Source: Antitrichia curtipendula
Lineage: Eukaryota; Streptophyta; Bryopsida; Hypnales; Leucodontaceae
Direction of reading: 5' to 3'
DNA: 64,000 nucleotides
NCBI GenBank assembly: GCA_951230915.1
Contig: OX579635.1
Coordinates: 19,654,001 to 19,718,000 of the forward strand
The notes under the pieces: generated by a model
Seen by the model: only the letters and a program-made list of their open reading frames with translations
Told to the model about the DNA's origin: nothing
The model's database searches: none
Position numbers and translations under genes: made by a program
Shown here: piece by piece, positions 9,486 through 19,859 of the stretch
Numbering within the stretch: the first letter of the stretch is position 1
Layout of the letters: each line of letters starts with the position of its first letter

Positions 9486-9612
9486 TGGCTTTCATGTGGC
9501 GTTGGGGTTGGTGAAGCCCACCTATCAACAGTAGAATGGGAGTTTGGTTTTTTTGCAGTCTCATTCTAGCATTGATTGGTGGGCTTCGTTGTCCTAACTC
9601 CACATGGAAGCC
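9486..9612. repeat. Compact hairpin (miRNA-precursor-like or MITE)
   Basis: An imperfect inverted repeat with arms of about 55 bases around a short T-rich loop near 9550. GGCTTTCATGTGG pairs with CCACATGGAAGCC, GAAGCCCACC with GGTGGGCTTC, and TAGAATGGGA with TCTCATTCTA. Its size and near-continuous pairing resemble a plant miRNA foldback, but a young MITE remnant would look the same. It sits next to the repeat of family F. Confidence 0.55.
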
Positions 9613-9699
9613 GACCCTTTGCTTGCTTTGATCCAAAAGATTCAATTTGATTCATGAAACACTCTATTGCTCAAGATCACTAAGCTCAAACTAATGTAG

Positions 9700-10090
9700 A
9701 ACAATTTATTACCGCTATCCACCTCAAATCCACCACCTAGAGAACCCTCCCATCTGCATTAGTGACTCATCTATTAACACAATCTTACCAACATTTTTAT
9801 CATAATGACAAATGCACTTGGAAAGCAGACACATCAACCCACACTTTAACAAGGGGTTGCCCATACTTCAACAAGGGGCTATTCATGCTTTAACATTTCA
9901 CCTTTGAAAAATCACAGAAAAAATTCACTTCTTGTTAGAATGTCTTCATTTTTTTTTCAAATGACTTTTTTCAAACTTTTCAATCTTTAAAAATATGGGA
10001 GCTGAAAATTAACTTCTCCAAAGTATTTCAATAGCAAATATATGTGGTAATGGCAATTCTACCTTAATTGTTTCTACCTTAATGACAAGG
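9700..10090. repeat. Dispersed repeat family M, copy 1
   Basis: Direct relative of 31890-32270. Both contain a stretch on TGCATTAGTGACTC / TGCATTAGTGGCCC, CACATCAACC, CTTTAACAAG repeated two or three times, and AAAATATGGGAG followed by CTTCTCCAAAGTA. Class unknown; no coding capacity seen. Confidence 0.55.
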
Positions 10091-10266
10091 GTGTGCTCTT
10101 AAAGAATCAAGAGGAAAATGATTTGAAAATGACCAATTGGACTTATTGCAGAAATGTGATTGAACTTGGGTAAAATTTATATCATAATAATTAACGAAGA
10201 ACATAACATGTAATCATAAACTAATCAAATTGTACAAAGAAAGAAAGATCATTTTATTAACTTACA

Positions 10267-11890
10267 TTAACTCTTAAAGGATCAAAGTCCTCTCAGGGAT
10301 AAAATGGATTTTGGGTTGGTTTGTGAAACCTAAATTTTTGATGTGATTATTTGAAACTTTTTTGAAGGACAAAAAAATATATTAGTTTTATGAGAATATA
10401 ATATTTATTTTAATTGGTGTCCAATAGCAAAAGTTAAGCCTTAATAAGCTCAAATTTTAGTTTGTTGGGTAGCAAAACAAAAACACATAAATTTGAAATA
10501 AAAATTTGAAAGATGTGTTTTTCATACATTATATTTTTGATACATGAAAAGCTTTTATTCAATTCATTTTTAATAACGATGAGGAAGTTATGTAGCTTCT
10601 TATTTTGTAGGAAATTATTGCATCTTCTTATAGAAATAGCTTATTGGATTTGTTTCAAGAAGTCAATTTTTACAATTAAAAAAAATTCCACAAGGTTCAG
10701 TTCACTTCTTAGAACAATTCCACCATTGGAATTATTGTGCTTCAATTCCATCTTTAGTTAGAGATTTCAATGATTTAATTTTTCCTTCTATCTTGTACCT
10801 ACCTAATAGTTTTTGAAAGAATGAAATCAAGTTTTATTTTTGAATGTTTTTCCTAGATTCTCAACTCAATTTTTCAACATATAAAAATGTAGTTTAAATC
10901 TTGTAGTGCAAAAATTCAAAGTTAACCCCTAAAATCCCAAGGGTGTTTTCTGCCAAAAAACACTCAAAACTACCACTTCTATTGTATTCACTCAAGGAAA
11001 CCAATTTTTTTGTTTTTTCAAGAATTTAACCATAGGATCTTGTACTTAACTTGTCTGAGATCATGTAGTAAAAATTTCATCAAATTTGACCGTACGGATT
11101 GGAAGATATTAGCATTCAAAGTTGAACAATTTTTTTTTTAAGAAGATGCTTAAATTGCCCGAAAAACTAAGATTGTCCATAACTTTCTCATTTCTAGTTC
11201 AAATAGAATGAATCAAAGCTTCACGTATAGGTAAGAACATAATCTTTTAGGAAAAAAATTCAAAAGAAATTATTTTGACTTTTGTAATTTTTGGGGGGCT
11301 GCCCGCCAATCTCCATTTCTTGCTCATTGTGCCATAACTTTTTCATCCAGCATCCGATTGAAACAAAAATTATATATCCACAAAGCTCTTGCAAAGCTAC
11401 ACAACCTCAAAAAATCTCAAAAAAATTCACTTCAAATTGAGACAATAGGAACCTATCCGGACCCAAATTGTCCCCCGAGGGGACAAGCGGGGTTTTAGGG
11501 GTTAAGATTCAAAGTCTAATAATCTAGTCACATAAAATATAAACCCGTCTACTTTCTTCACTTTATCCTTAAAAGGCTGATACTTATGACCAAGGTACTT
11601 TGCCAAATATAATAGGTGCATTCTTCATCCCTACAATAATTTAAATAGTCATTCATTCATCACTTTTGGGCTTCTTTGGCATCACAAGGTTAAATGAAAA
11701 TATCTTGTAATCTATGTGATCAAAGTTTCTGAAATTTCTTCCACAAATTTTTATACTAGCACTATAGTGTAAGATCCAATGGTTAAATATGAAAGAAAAA
11801 AAACTGTGTAATTTTTTTGCTCTTTATAATAGAAATGACAGTTTTGTGTTGTTTTTTTTACAAAAAAAGACCATGGTCCTTCAAGGTAAA
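10267..11890 (+). mobile_element. TTAA-flanked element, family D copy 2 (with nested insertion)
   Basis: Left end TTAA-CTCTTAAAGGATC at 10267. The body resembles the D copies at 29924 and 43514 (CAAAATGGATTTTGGG; TTGGTGTCCAATAGCAAAAG; TTATTGGATT...AGAAGTC). It is interrupted at 10922-11505 by another element and probably again near 11575-11690. The right end is worn: GGTCCTTCAAGG followed by TAAA (11887-11890). Confidence 0.6.
10922..11505 (-). mobile_element. TTAA-flanked element, family D copy 3, nested in copy 2
   Basis: TTAA (10922-10925), CCCCTAAAATCCCAAGG at the left and CGGGGTTTTAGGGG then TTAA (11502-11505) at the right. 584 bp including both TTAA. The body is the D family in the opposite orientation with an internal deletion: GTTTTCTGCCAAAAAACACTC at one side and GGCTGCCCGCCAATC further in. 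After the right TTAA, ATTCAAAGTCTAATAATCTAG continues the host D element as seen at 45120. Confidence 0.75.
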
Positions 11891-12799
11891 GTGATGTAAT
11901 CTTGTATACATCATCTACTAATTTTAAGACCACCCAAAAATGAAGAAGAAAAATATATTTGTATCTTTTTGAAGGTAGAACTAATGAAAAGTTCAATTGT
12001 TGTTTGTATGAGATTCCTCACCAAAGTTTTTAGAAAAAAAGTAGGGAATATGGAATTGTATTCTTTTTCTTAGAAATTAGGACTCTTTGTTACACTAACC
12101 CCATGTCAAACAACTAGATAGGATCATTTTTCAAAAAGGTTTCTAAGTTTGAGCTATGCTATTTTATCCCCTTATGACAAATTTTTCATCTAATATTTGT
12201 TGAATAAGTGGAAGGTCACAAAAGCCAACTTTTAATCAATGATATTCTTCTATTTTGCTAAATATGGTTGAAAAACCTTGGCCTATGACTTCCATAGACA
12301 ATTATAAACCAACCTTGTAGATGGCTATTGTCTAATATAAATAATCCAGAGACTTGTACATTCTGATTAAAAATTACAATATGTATTATATTCACTACTA
12401 CACGTTTTATATGTCCTTTTACATCTATGTCTTAAATAAGTTTTTTGTTTGTTTGTTTGTTGTCATAAGATCTTCTGGATTGTGCATCCCTTGGTTACAT
12501 TCTTGGTATTGTTAGAATTTTTTTGCAAAGCGGGGTGCACGGACTTTGTTTCACGGCATATTGACTCATCACATGAAAGATATTGAATTTCAAATTATTT
12601 TAAAATTAAAGAAATAGAAAATTACTTTAAATAAATAAATAAATCATGTGGCAATGGCACATGGTACACTAGTATATATAATATGCACGTTCTAGGTAGG
12701 TATTGCCATTTGAGTCCAGTGACCAATTGTAAGTAAGATACTAGTAGAATTTAGCTTACTACTACAACTGAATGCATCTATTTTTAATAAATTATTAGG
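11891..12799. other. AT-rich spacer
   Basis: No ORF, clear repeat boundary or RNA gene seen. A few GTTT repeats near 12445-12465 and AAAT repeats near 12630 are simple-sequence tracts. A short stretch near 12540-12640 (GGACTTTGTTTCACGGC, GAATTTCAAATT) is weakly similar to 38270-38340. Confidence 0.5.
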
Positions 12800-13285
12800 T
12801 AATGTATGATAGGCAAAAGACCCATTACAAACAATAGGAGATTAATTCATTAAGTCTTGCACCACCTATGACAAAAAAAACTCTATAAATGAGATTTGAG
12901 CTACATTAGGTTGAGTTAGTGGCCACAATCAATGTCTTGAATGATGGTGATGGAATCATTAGTGACTGCAACAAGAACTTCCACCTTCTTAGTGCAAATT
13001 CATCACAAAAAGTGACTTTTGTAGGCTTTCAAGTTGTAGAGATATTAGGAAATATTGTGAGTGCTTTATGTGAGTAAGATGGCTATTGTGAATTTACTTT
13101 TTATTGATTTGGGGGTACCCTAGAGAAGCTTTGGGGCCAATTGGACATCACACTTCAAAAATTCATACCAAATTCATACTTTGTCAAAAAAAAAATCAAT
13201 TGCTCTCCTTGCTTCTCACATTTGTCTTTATGTGGGGAAAAACTAAAAAAATTCAACAATGCCAACAGGGCAAATTATTCATTAG
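12800..13285. repeat. Dispersed direct repeat family G, copy 1
   Basis: Closely related to 14815-15320 over nearly 500 bases: GACCCATTA..., CCTATGACAAAAAAAA, AATCAATGTCTTG, TGATGGTGATGGA, CAATTGGACA...ACTTCAAA, and ATTCATACTTTGT. No convincing ORF. The plus ORFs at 13104-13440 partly overlap this and the following retro-insertion in inconsistent frames and are not supported. Confidence 0.65.
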
Positions 13286-13358
13286 TCTGCCATTTATTTT
13301 TTCCAACAATGCCAATTGGGCAAACATTTGGACCATTTCCATTGAAAGAGAAAACAAT

Positions 13359-13607
13359 ACAAACTGAGTTGACATGGGTCCTTTTGAGGTCTTCGGGCCG
13401 TTATAGCAGGCGGAGCCTGCTATTATATTTGGTATCCTAGTTGCTTTCTCTTGCCCCGTTGTGTGTGTTGACTCACCGCTAAAAAGTACTTGAAAATGTT
13501 TTAAAAAATGTAAAAACTTCTGCCGAGGACTTGGTCCTCTGGTTCTGTGTACTTGTTCCTCTATCAATGGAATTTGTCCATGTGTGTCAAGAAAAAAAAC
13601 AAAAAAC
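13359..13607 (+). mobile_element. 5'-truncated LINE or SINE-like insertion with A-rich tail and TSD
   Basis: The segment ends in an A-rich tail (CAAGAAAAAAAACAAAAAAC). It is bounded by direct repeats of AAAACAATACAAACT (about 13344-13358 and 13608-13622), as expected for target-primed reverse transcription. The body carries a small hairpin AGCAGGCGGAGCCTGCT (13406-13422) and the 3'-end-like string CTATCAATGGAATTTGTCC. Relation to the LINE at the left edge cannot be tested because that element's 3' end is outside the window. Confidence 0.7.
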
Positions 13608-13695
13608 AAAACAATACAAACTACCTCCCAAGTCCCATGTCACTTCCAAATGCCTCCATGGCAACACCTTCTCAAAGTTTTGGTACCAAGGAAGT

Positions 13696-13758
13696 GGGAC
13701 TTGGAGGCTGAATTGGGTTTAGCAAAATTTGCTAGATCCAATTCAACCTCCACGTCCC
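13696..13758. repeat. Short hairpin, ~31-base arms
   Basis: GGGACTTGGAGGCTGAATTG faces CAATTCAACCTCCACGTCCC with the inner stem TTTAGCAAA / TTTGCTAGA, leaving almost no loop. Four or so mismatches. A related inverse, CTCCCAAGTCCC, lies at 13625, so this may be the right part of a small element spanning 13622-13760. Confidence 0.5.
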
Positions 13759-14814
13759 AAATACTGTTTTGAATAGAAAAATAGAAAGAATCCCCCATAT
13801 GAACCATCCCTCATTGACTGAAATTTCTATCCAATCTATCTAAAGCAAATTTGATGCTCAAAGTGCCCCCCCAATATTTGGTTTTGCATTTTAGGTCCAC
13901 ATTGGGGGCACTTAATGACTCTAAAATATGATGCAAGAAACTAGTTGGGACTTAGAGAGTTAGAACTTTGGTCTTCCTACTTGACTGTGAAATCTCAGGG
14001 CCGGTTTATACTTGGGGCCGGATTGAAGGCCGGCCGGAACTCTCGAAGTTTGAACCAATAAGATGGCTCAATTTCTCCAAATCCGGCCCAAGGGCTTTAT
14101 ACTAGGGCCGGATTGAAACCACCACTCATCCTACGTGTCGCCTTAGGTGGCATAGTTTTGGCGCCAAACCATCCGGCCCCAGAGGAGCAATCGGGACGAG
14201 GTTTTGGGTGGCCCGATTACCCATCTAGGGCCGGATTGGGATCGGATTGGGCTCCTTCGTTAGATTGTACAATTCTCCACCATTGATGAAAAGAGTTTTA
14301 TTTACAAACTCTTTGATTTTACAAATAAACTAGATAAGAAGTGAAACAAGAGAGTTTTGGTCTACTTGTTCTGTCAGACTGAAGATTTACGTTCTGTCAC
14401 TGATTTTACTGCTAATCGGTAATCAATAATTATTTTCATTTATGGGATTACAAATTTGCAACGAAGGCAGTGACTAGCCATACAGTATGTTAATAGTCAG
14501 AGCCCCTGGAGATAATTGTAATGAAATTTTCTAAAAAAATTATTTTTATTTTTAAATTAAAAAATAATAATTTAAAAAAGAATTTCAACACAAGAAAAAT
14601 ACTTCAAGAAAAAACATTAGAATTTTTATTTTTATTTTTATTTTCCACTAAAATATTCTGTAATTAAAATCCACATGCTTTGTACCTTGAGTCTAGACCC
14701 ATTTCTTTCCCCAAAAAATAATTAAAAATAATAATTAGGGTTATTTGCATAAGTGTCAATATAGAATTGAGACTGAACTTGAAAGTAAGGAATAATACTA
14801 ATGATACTAAGATA

Positions 14815-15320
14815 AATTTGCATATGATAGGCAAACCACCTATGACATGCACCTAGGAAATGACCCATTAGAGTCTTACATCAACCCATGACAAAAAAAA
14901 TTCAATAGATGAAATTAGGACTTAATTAGGTTGGTTAGTGGCCAAAATCAATGTCTTGGATGATGGTGATGGAGCTATTAGTGATTAATTTAGAAACTTC
15001 TACCTTTTTAGTACCAATTCATCAAAGTAATTGATTTTTTTCTTCCTTTATGTTGTGACCTATAATAAAATATTGTAACTGCTTTAGGTAGTAGGATAGC
15101 CATCAAGCATACACTAACTTTTTGTTGGTTTTGGAGTAGTGTATAGACTCTTTTAAGCCAATTGGACAATATACTTCAAACATTTATAAAAAATTCATAC
15201 TTTGTAAATAAAAAATTGAACTACTCTCTTTATTTCTCACTATTATGTTTGTATGGAAAAAAATTTGAATTATTTTGCCAATTGTAATAAAGGCAAAACA
15301 CTCATTATGTCTTACATAGG
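14815..15320. repeat. Dispersed direct repeat family G, copy 2
   Basis: Second copy of the ~490-bp sequence at 12800-13285, same orientation, located inside the GGGCCGGAT element. More AT-rich and more diverged than copy 1. Either the element captured the repeat or the repeat inserted into it; no boundary signals seen. Confidence 0.6.
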
Positions 15321-15484
15321 CATGTTTACTTTAAAACATTCTACATTTGGGTAGTCACCACGTTGCAAAAGTAGGAAAATAGGGAATGTGACTTAATGTT
15401 CATTGACTACATAAATAATCAAAAAAATATATTATAATAAATGAAGTCTGCTTTCATTTAAATATGATTTTAAAAAATTAAAAA

Positions 15485-15845
15485 TTAAATAGAAAAAATA
15501 AGAAAGGAAAGGAAAAGTTCCAAGCTTTTGTTTTTGTTTTTAATTCTTTCTTTCGGAATACAAAAACAAGAAGAGAAAGGAAAAGATTCAAATAAAATAA
15601 TTTCTTTTCCCAATAGAAGACAGGAAAGAAAACAAAAACGTTTTAAAATATTAAAAAAACTCTCTTCTATTTTTGAAATAGATAAAGTAGGAATAAAAAA
15701 AAGGATTTTAAAAAATCTTAAAACTATCTTTTCTATGTTTGAAATTGAACAAATAAGAAGAAAAAAGAACAAAAAACTAAAAAAATATCTCTTTTTATTC
15801 TTTTGAAATAGAAAAAATAAGAAAAGAAAGGAAATATTCATGTTT
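15485..15845. repeat. Low-complexity purine/pyrimidine tract
   Basis: Four loose units rich in GAAATAGA, AAAAATAAGAAAGGAAA and TTTTTATT explain open frames on both strands (15528-15806 plus, 15485-15841 minus). The residues are almost only Lys/Ile/Phe or Phe/Ser/Leu, so neither frame is accepted as a gene. Confidence 0.55.
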
Positions 15846-16172
15846 TATGTTTTTTTATTTGAACATTAAAAAAATACAAAAGCACATTAATCCTCAATCC
15901 GGCCCTAGAATTCAACTTCACCACTTTACATTACTTGGGGCCAGAGTGATGAATCCTCAATCCGGCCCCCAAATCCGGCCTCACCACTTTACATTATCTA
16001 GGGCCGGAGTGGTGAATTGGGGCCGGATGGAAGGCAAATCCGGCCGGCCTTCCATCCGGCCCCAGAGCGTGTATAAACCCGCCCTTAGCACGATCCTCAA
16101 GACCCGAGCAGCCTCTTTGGGAAGGGGACTGAGGGGCTGGATAACCTCACCTCACTGTTGACCATCCATGAC

Positions 16173-16579
16173 TTAACCCCTTTAGGATGTTAGCAAGTGT
16201 ACGCTTTTGTATACTACGTCGTAAAATACAGTCTGACTCACATTAAAGTCTGAAATCTGAAAATGTGATAGTGCACAACTTTCCATCAGTAGATTAATAA
16301 TTTTATCCAAAATTTTGCACTTTTGTCTCACATCCCAAGACTTGAATTGAATTTCAGTAATTAATGAGAAGAATCACATGTTGAAAAAAAAGGAGAGAAG
16401 CAATGAGCCATCCACTTACATTTGCCCACCTCAAACCATACAACAAAACACATTAAAGCTCACTACACATTTAATGGAAAGCGAAAACATTGGAAAGAGG
16501 ACCCAATTAAGGCAAGGCATACTGTATTGTATAAAAATTCGTAGGCCAGTTTGGGCTGCTAACATCCTAAAGGGGTTAA
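16173..16579. mobile_element. TTAA-flanked MITE, family Q
   Basis: TTAA (16173-16176), CCCCTTTAGGATGTTAGCA at the left and its exact inverse then TTAA (16576-16579) at the right. 407 bp in total. The inverted repeat is perfect over about 20 bases. The interior (TACGTCGTAAAATACAGTC, TCCCAAGACTTGAATTGAA) is unrelated to families C, D, E or O, but the termini follow the same CCC...GGG rule. ORFs inside are below any useful threshold. Confidence 0.85.
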
Positions 16580-16599
16580 GGTAGGCACCCCCCAAATGG

Positions 16600-16800
16600 C
16601 ACCTGACCTTAAAGCGCCATCTACAGGTTGTGTACATTTCCAAAATCAGTTATGTACCTATTTGGATGGAGCGCTTTCAGAAACAACAAACTTTGACCCT
16701 TAATAACTTTTGCATACGATGTCCAAATGCCACATTCTCTGGTGCGCTGGAACCTCCTTTCACTTGCCAACAAGAATATATGAAAATTTGACCAATCTAA
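16600..16800. repeat. Dispersed repeat family F, copy 2 (left part)
   Basis: Matches 9218-9430 (TACATTTCCAAAATCAGTTA, CCCTTAATAACTTTTGCATA, CCTCCTTTCACTTGCCAAC). It is broken after CCAATCTAA at 16800 by the Harbinger-like element and resumes at 20281 with TAATAGTAGTAACTAGG. Confidence 0.6.
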
Positions 16801-17423
16801 GAGCATCTCCACCCATTCACGGCCAAAATGGCACGGGGAATGGGGTGGTTCGGGCCCGGCTCCTCCTGGGTTCCATTTGGCCGGGGATGCCCCCACTCAT
16901 TCACGGCCAAAGTCAATCTCACAAGTTAGCCGCGAGTTGGCAGACTTTATATGAAAGTTGTCAGGTTTGGGGAATTTGAAAAAGTTAAAAAATAACATAT
17001 TTGCGGAGAGATAAGTTGCACAGAGATAAATAGTGAGGTTCTTGCCTGTGGTGTTCGGCATTCAAAAATGCCGCAAGCCATTGCTAGGAGCCATTGCCAC
17101 AATGATAAATGGGTGCTTACAATGTCGATTAGGTTTACAAGACCTCAATCTAATTTGTACCTAAACCAGACTTTACTTTAATTGTAGAATAAATAAAAGA
17201 AAAAGAAAAAGAATTTTCAAAAAAGAATAAATAATCAAGAATTCACATTAAAATCAAATAAACCACATTACACTTCAAAAAATTTGACCCCTTGTAAGTC
17301 CTCAACAAAAGTTTCCACTTTCAATTTTTCCACATATTAAATTTACAAAAAGGCTATATTACTTTAAGCACATTCTAGTTTTATTTGCAAATTGAACTTC
17401 TATTAAAAAAAAAATTTCTAATT

Positions 17424-18110
17424 TCAAGACAATGTGAATTGTAGAAGTGTGCTTGAGGTCTACCTCAAGCACACCTCAAGCACACTAGGAGCACTTCTAA
17501 GTTTTACTTTTAAATTCATTTCTTTGAATTTTTTTATTTTTATTTTTAAATTGCAAGACAATGTGAATTGTAGATGTGTGCTTGAGGTGTGCTTGAGGTA
17601 GACCTCCAGCACACCTCAAGCACACTAGGAGCACTTCTAAGTTTTACTTTTAAATTCATTTCTTTGAGTTTTTTTATTTTTATTTTTAAATTGCAAGACA
17701 ATGTGAATTGTAGAAGTGTGCTTGAGGTGTGCTTGAGGTAGACCTCCAGCACACCTCAAGCACACTAGGAGCACTTCTAAGTTTTACTTTTAAATTCATT
17801 TCTTTGAATTTTTTTATTTTTATTTTTAAATTGCAAGACAATGTGAATTGTAGAAGTGTGCTTGAGGTGTGCTTGAGGTAGACCTCCAGCACACCTCAAG
17901 CACACTAAGAGCACTTCTAAGTTTTACTTTTAAATTCATTTCTTTGAGTTTTTTTATTTTTATTTTTAAATTGCAAGACAATGTGAATTGTGGAATTGTG
18001 CTTGAGGTGTGCTTGAGGTCTACCTCAAGCACATCTCAAGCACACTAGGAGCATTTTGAAGTTTTATTTTAAAAATTAACTTCTTTGATGTTTATTTTTA
18101 TTTTTTTGGA
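17424..18110. repeat. Tandem array, ~140-bp unit, each unit a hairpin
   Basis: Units begin with CAAGACAATGTGAATTG near 17424, 17554, 17694, 17834 and 17974; the spacing is exactly 140 for the last four. Every unit contains GTGTGCTTGAGGTGTGCTTG followed by AGACCTCCAGCACACCTCAA, so the unit itself folds. Three minus ORFs of 68 residues repeat at 140-base steps (17546, 17686, 17826) because 140 is not a multiple of three; they arise from the repeat and are not accepted as genes. Confidence 0.85.
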
Positions 18111-18600
18111 CATTTCACAATTGTGGAATTGTGCTTGAGGTGTGCTTGAGGTAGACCTCAAGCACACCTCAAGCACACTTCTACAATTCACATTGTCTTA
18201 AGAAGAAAAATTTCAAATTTTTTTCAAAGATGTTAATTTTTAAATAAAACTTAAATGTGCTCATAGTGTGCTTGAGGCGTGCTTGAGATAGACCTCAAGC
18301 ACACCAAGCACACTTCTACAATTCACATTGTCTTAAAATTAAAAAAATTAAAAAAAATTAAAAATCAAAGAAGTCAATTTGTGAATATAAGTAAAAAAAG
18401 TTGAAAGTGTGCTTGAGGTCTACCTTGAGCACAATTTCACAATTGGCATTGTCTTGGAATTAATTTATTTTTAATTGATAGAAGAATTCAATTTGAACAT
18501 AAAACTAGAAAGTGCTCAAAGTGTTTTGGATGTGTGCTTGAGGTCTACGTCAAGCACACTTCCACAATTGACAGTGTCTTGGAATTCAACGAAAGAAGAG
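18111..18600. repeat. Decayed and inverted units of the CTTGAGGT array
   Basis: From 18113 on, the units flip: the order becomes GTGCTTGAGGTAGACCTCAAGCACACC then CTTCTACAATTCACATTGTC, which is the inverse of the unit start. Further degenerate units sit near 18260-18340, 18405-18460 and 18530-18590. Confidence 0.7.
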
Positions 18601-18842
18601 TTTAAAAGAATTTTGCAATGGTTTGCTATACCAAAATAATAGTTCTAATTGTCAAAATTATAAGAATAGTATTCTCATTCTTGATCAAATTAAGAACAAT
18701 TTATGTTTTGAATTTGAATAAAAAGATTTTGAACATCATAAATTTTATATGTCCTTAAAATCATATACTGAAGAATGTAATACTTCTTGAATTGAAAAAA
18801 CCTTGATACAAAAAGAACTTGAAACCTTAAAGATGATTATAA

Positions 18843-19262
18843 AAACTGAAATCACAATTATCAAATTCTTCAGCTACTATTATTCTAGATGTGAAAATCA
18901 AGCTTGAAGAATTATATAAAGAAGGTAAACATTTGAAAGAAAATCTTAATATTATGAAGAGTCAACAAATTGAAAGAGAAAAACATCTCAAAAAAATGTT
19001 GGATAAGATGGATAAGAAATTTGAAGAGCACTCAAAGAAAATGATAGAAGATTTTAGATCATCAATTAAGATACTTCAAAACAAACTATCTAACAAGTCT
19101 AAATATAATGATGATGTGGTTAAACAAATCAAAGACTCACATGCTTTATTGTTGAAAAATGATGAAGAGCTTTTTGAAAAGGAAGAATTGATCACAAAGT
19201 ACATTTCCACCACTTTACCTAGAGTACATTTCTATCATTTTCCATTGCCTTTCAATGAATAA
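18843..19262 (+). pseudogene. Coiled-coil ORF remnant inside the Harbinger-like element
   Basis: An open frame of about 140 codons from 18843 to the TAA at 19260-19262. The first ATG is at 18954, giving 102 codons; upstream there is only a GTG at 18891. The sequence is highly charged with heptad spacing (KLEELYKEGKHLKENLNIM, REKHLKKMLDKMDKKFEEH, FRSSIKILQNKLS), a probable long coiled coil. Just upstream, LIQKELETLK reads in another frame and looks like a continuation of the same type of protein, suggesting a frameshift. The last ~18 residues come from the CTTGAGGT repeat unit (CATTTCTATCATTTTCCATT). This fits a captured host-gene fragment. Product unrecognised; it could also be part of a divergent element protein. 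Confidence 0.4.
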
Positions 19263-19309
19263 AATTATAAAATTTTAATACTAGTTTTCATAATTTAAAA
19301 TATAACTAA

Positions 19310-19640
19310 TAATGCTTGAGGTGTGCTTGAGGTCTACCTCAAACATACCTCAAGCACATTTTCACTACTTACATTATCTTGATTTAAAATAAAATCTTCA
19401 ATTGAAATCTTTTATTAAAAAAATAAATAAAAATCATAAATTGCTTTAAGTATGCATAAAGTAGACCTCAAGCACACTTAGAGTACATTTCCACTATTTT
19501 TATTGCCTTGGAATGGTAAAAAATTTAGAAAATTAAGAAATTATTCTCAAAATTTTTAAAAAATAACAAAACATGCTTGAGGTGTGCTTGATACGTGCTT
19601 GAGGTCTACCACAAACACACCTAGAGCACGTTTTTACTAC
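19310..19640. repeat. Second block of degenerate CTTGAGGT hairpin repeats
   Basis: Three worn units: GCTTGAGGTGTGCTTGAGGT with ACCTCAAACATACCTCAAGC near 19315, an AGTAGACCTCAAGCACAC unit near 19460, and GCTTGAGGTGTGCTTGATAC near 19574. Each is followed by a CATTTTCACTACTTACATTA-type tail. These are the same unit as at 17424-18110, so the coiled-coil ORF is bracketed by related repeats. Confidence 0.65.
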
Positions 19641-19859
19641 TTACATTATCTTGGTTTAATACAAAATCATAAATTGAAATCTTTTATAAAAAAAAAAAAA
19701 ATCATTTCAAGTTAATGTCAATTTTTATTTATTCTAAGGCAATGTCAATTTTAGTTCTTTATAATTACAAGTCTTCCTTGTCATTCTTCTTTTTCTTTTT
19801 TGGAAGCAAGTGAAATAAATTCCATTTCAAAGAGACTGGCATTGCTTATAACTTTGTAC

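Larger units (their letters stand above)
13998..16084. mobile_element. Non-autonomous DNA transposon with GGGCCGGAT subterminal repeats
   Basis: Left terminus GGGCCGGTTTATAC, right terminus GTATAAACCCGCCC. Just inside are matching blocks, TTGAAGGCCGGCCGG on the left and CCGGCCGGCCTTCC on the right. The motif GGGCCGGAT or its inverse appears about a dozen times, only within ~300 bp of each end (for example 14014, 14081, 14104, 14171, 14227; 15896, 15959, 15972, 16000, 16020, 16050). This is the pattern of subterminal transposase-binding sites. The flanks are TCA (13995-13997) and TTA (16085-16087), possibly a diverged 3-bp duplication as in PIF/Harbinger. The AT-rich centre contains repeat G copy 2. 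No transposase. Confidence 0.72.

Noticed and set aside
15485..15841. Overlapping ORFs on both strands (92 and 118 residues)
   Set aside because: Low-complexity A/T tract gives open frames on both strands with Lys/Phe-only content.
17546..18032. Three minus-strand ORFs of 68 residues repeated at 140-base steps, possible repeat-protein gene
   Set aside because: They are the same frame in successive tandem units; the unit length is not a multiple of three, so no long repeat protein is encoded.
17424..18180. CRISPR-like array
   Set aside because: Units are directly adjacent 140-bp tandem repeats without unique spacers, in a eukaryotic context.
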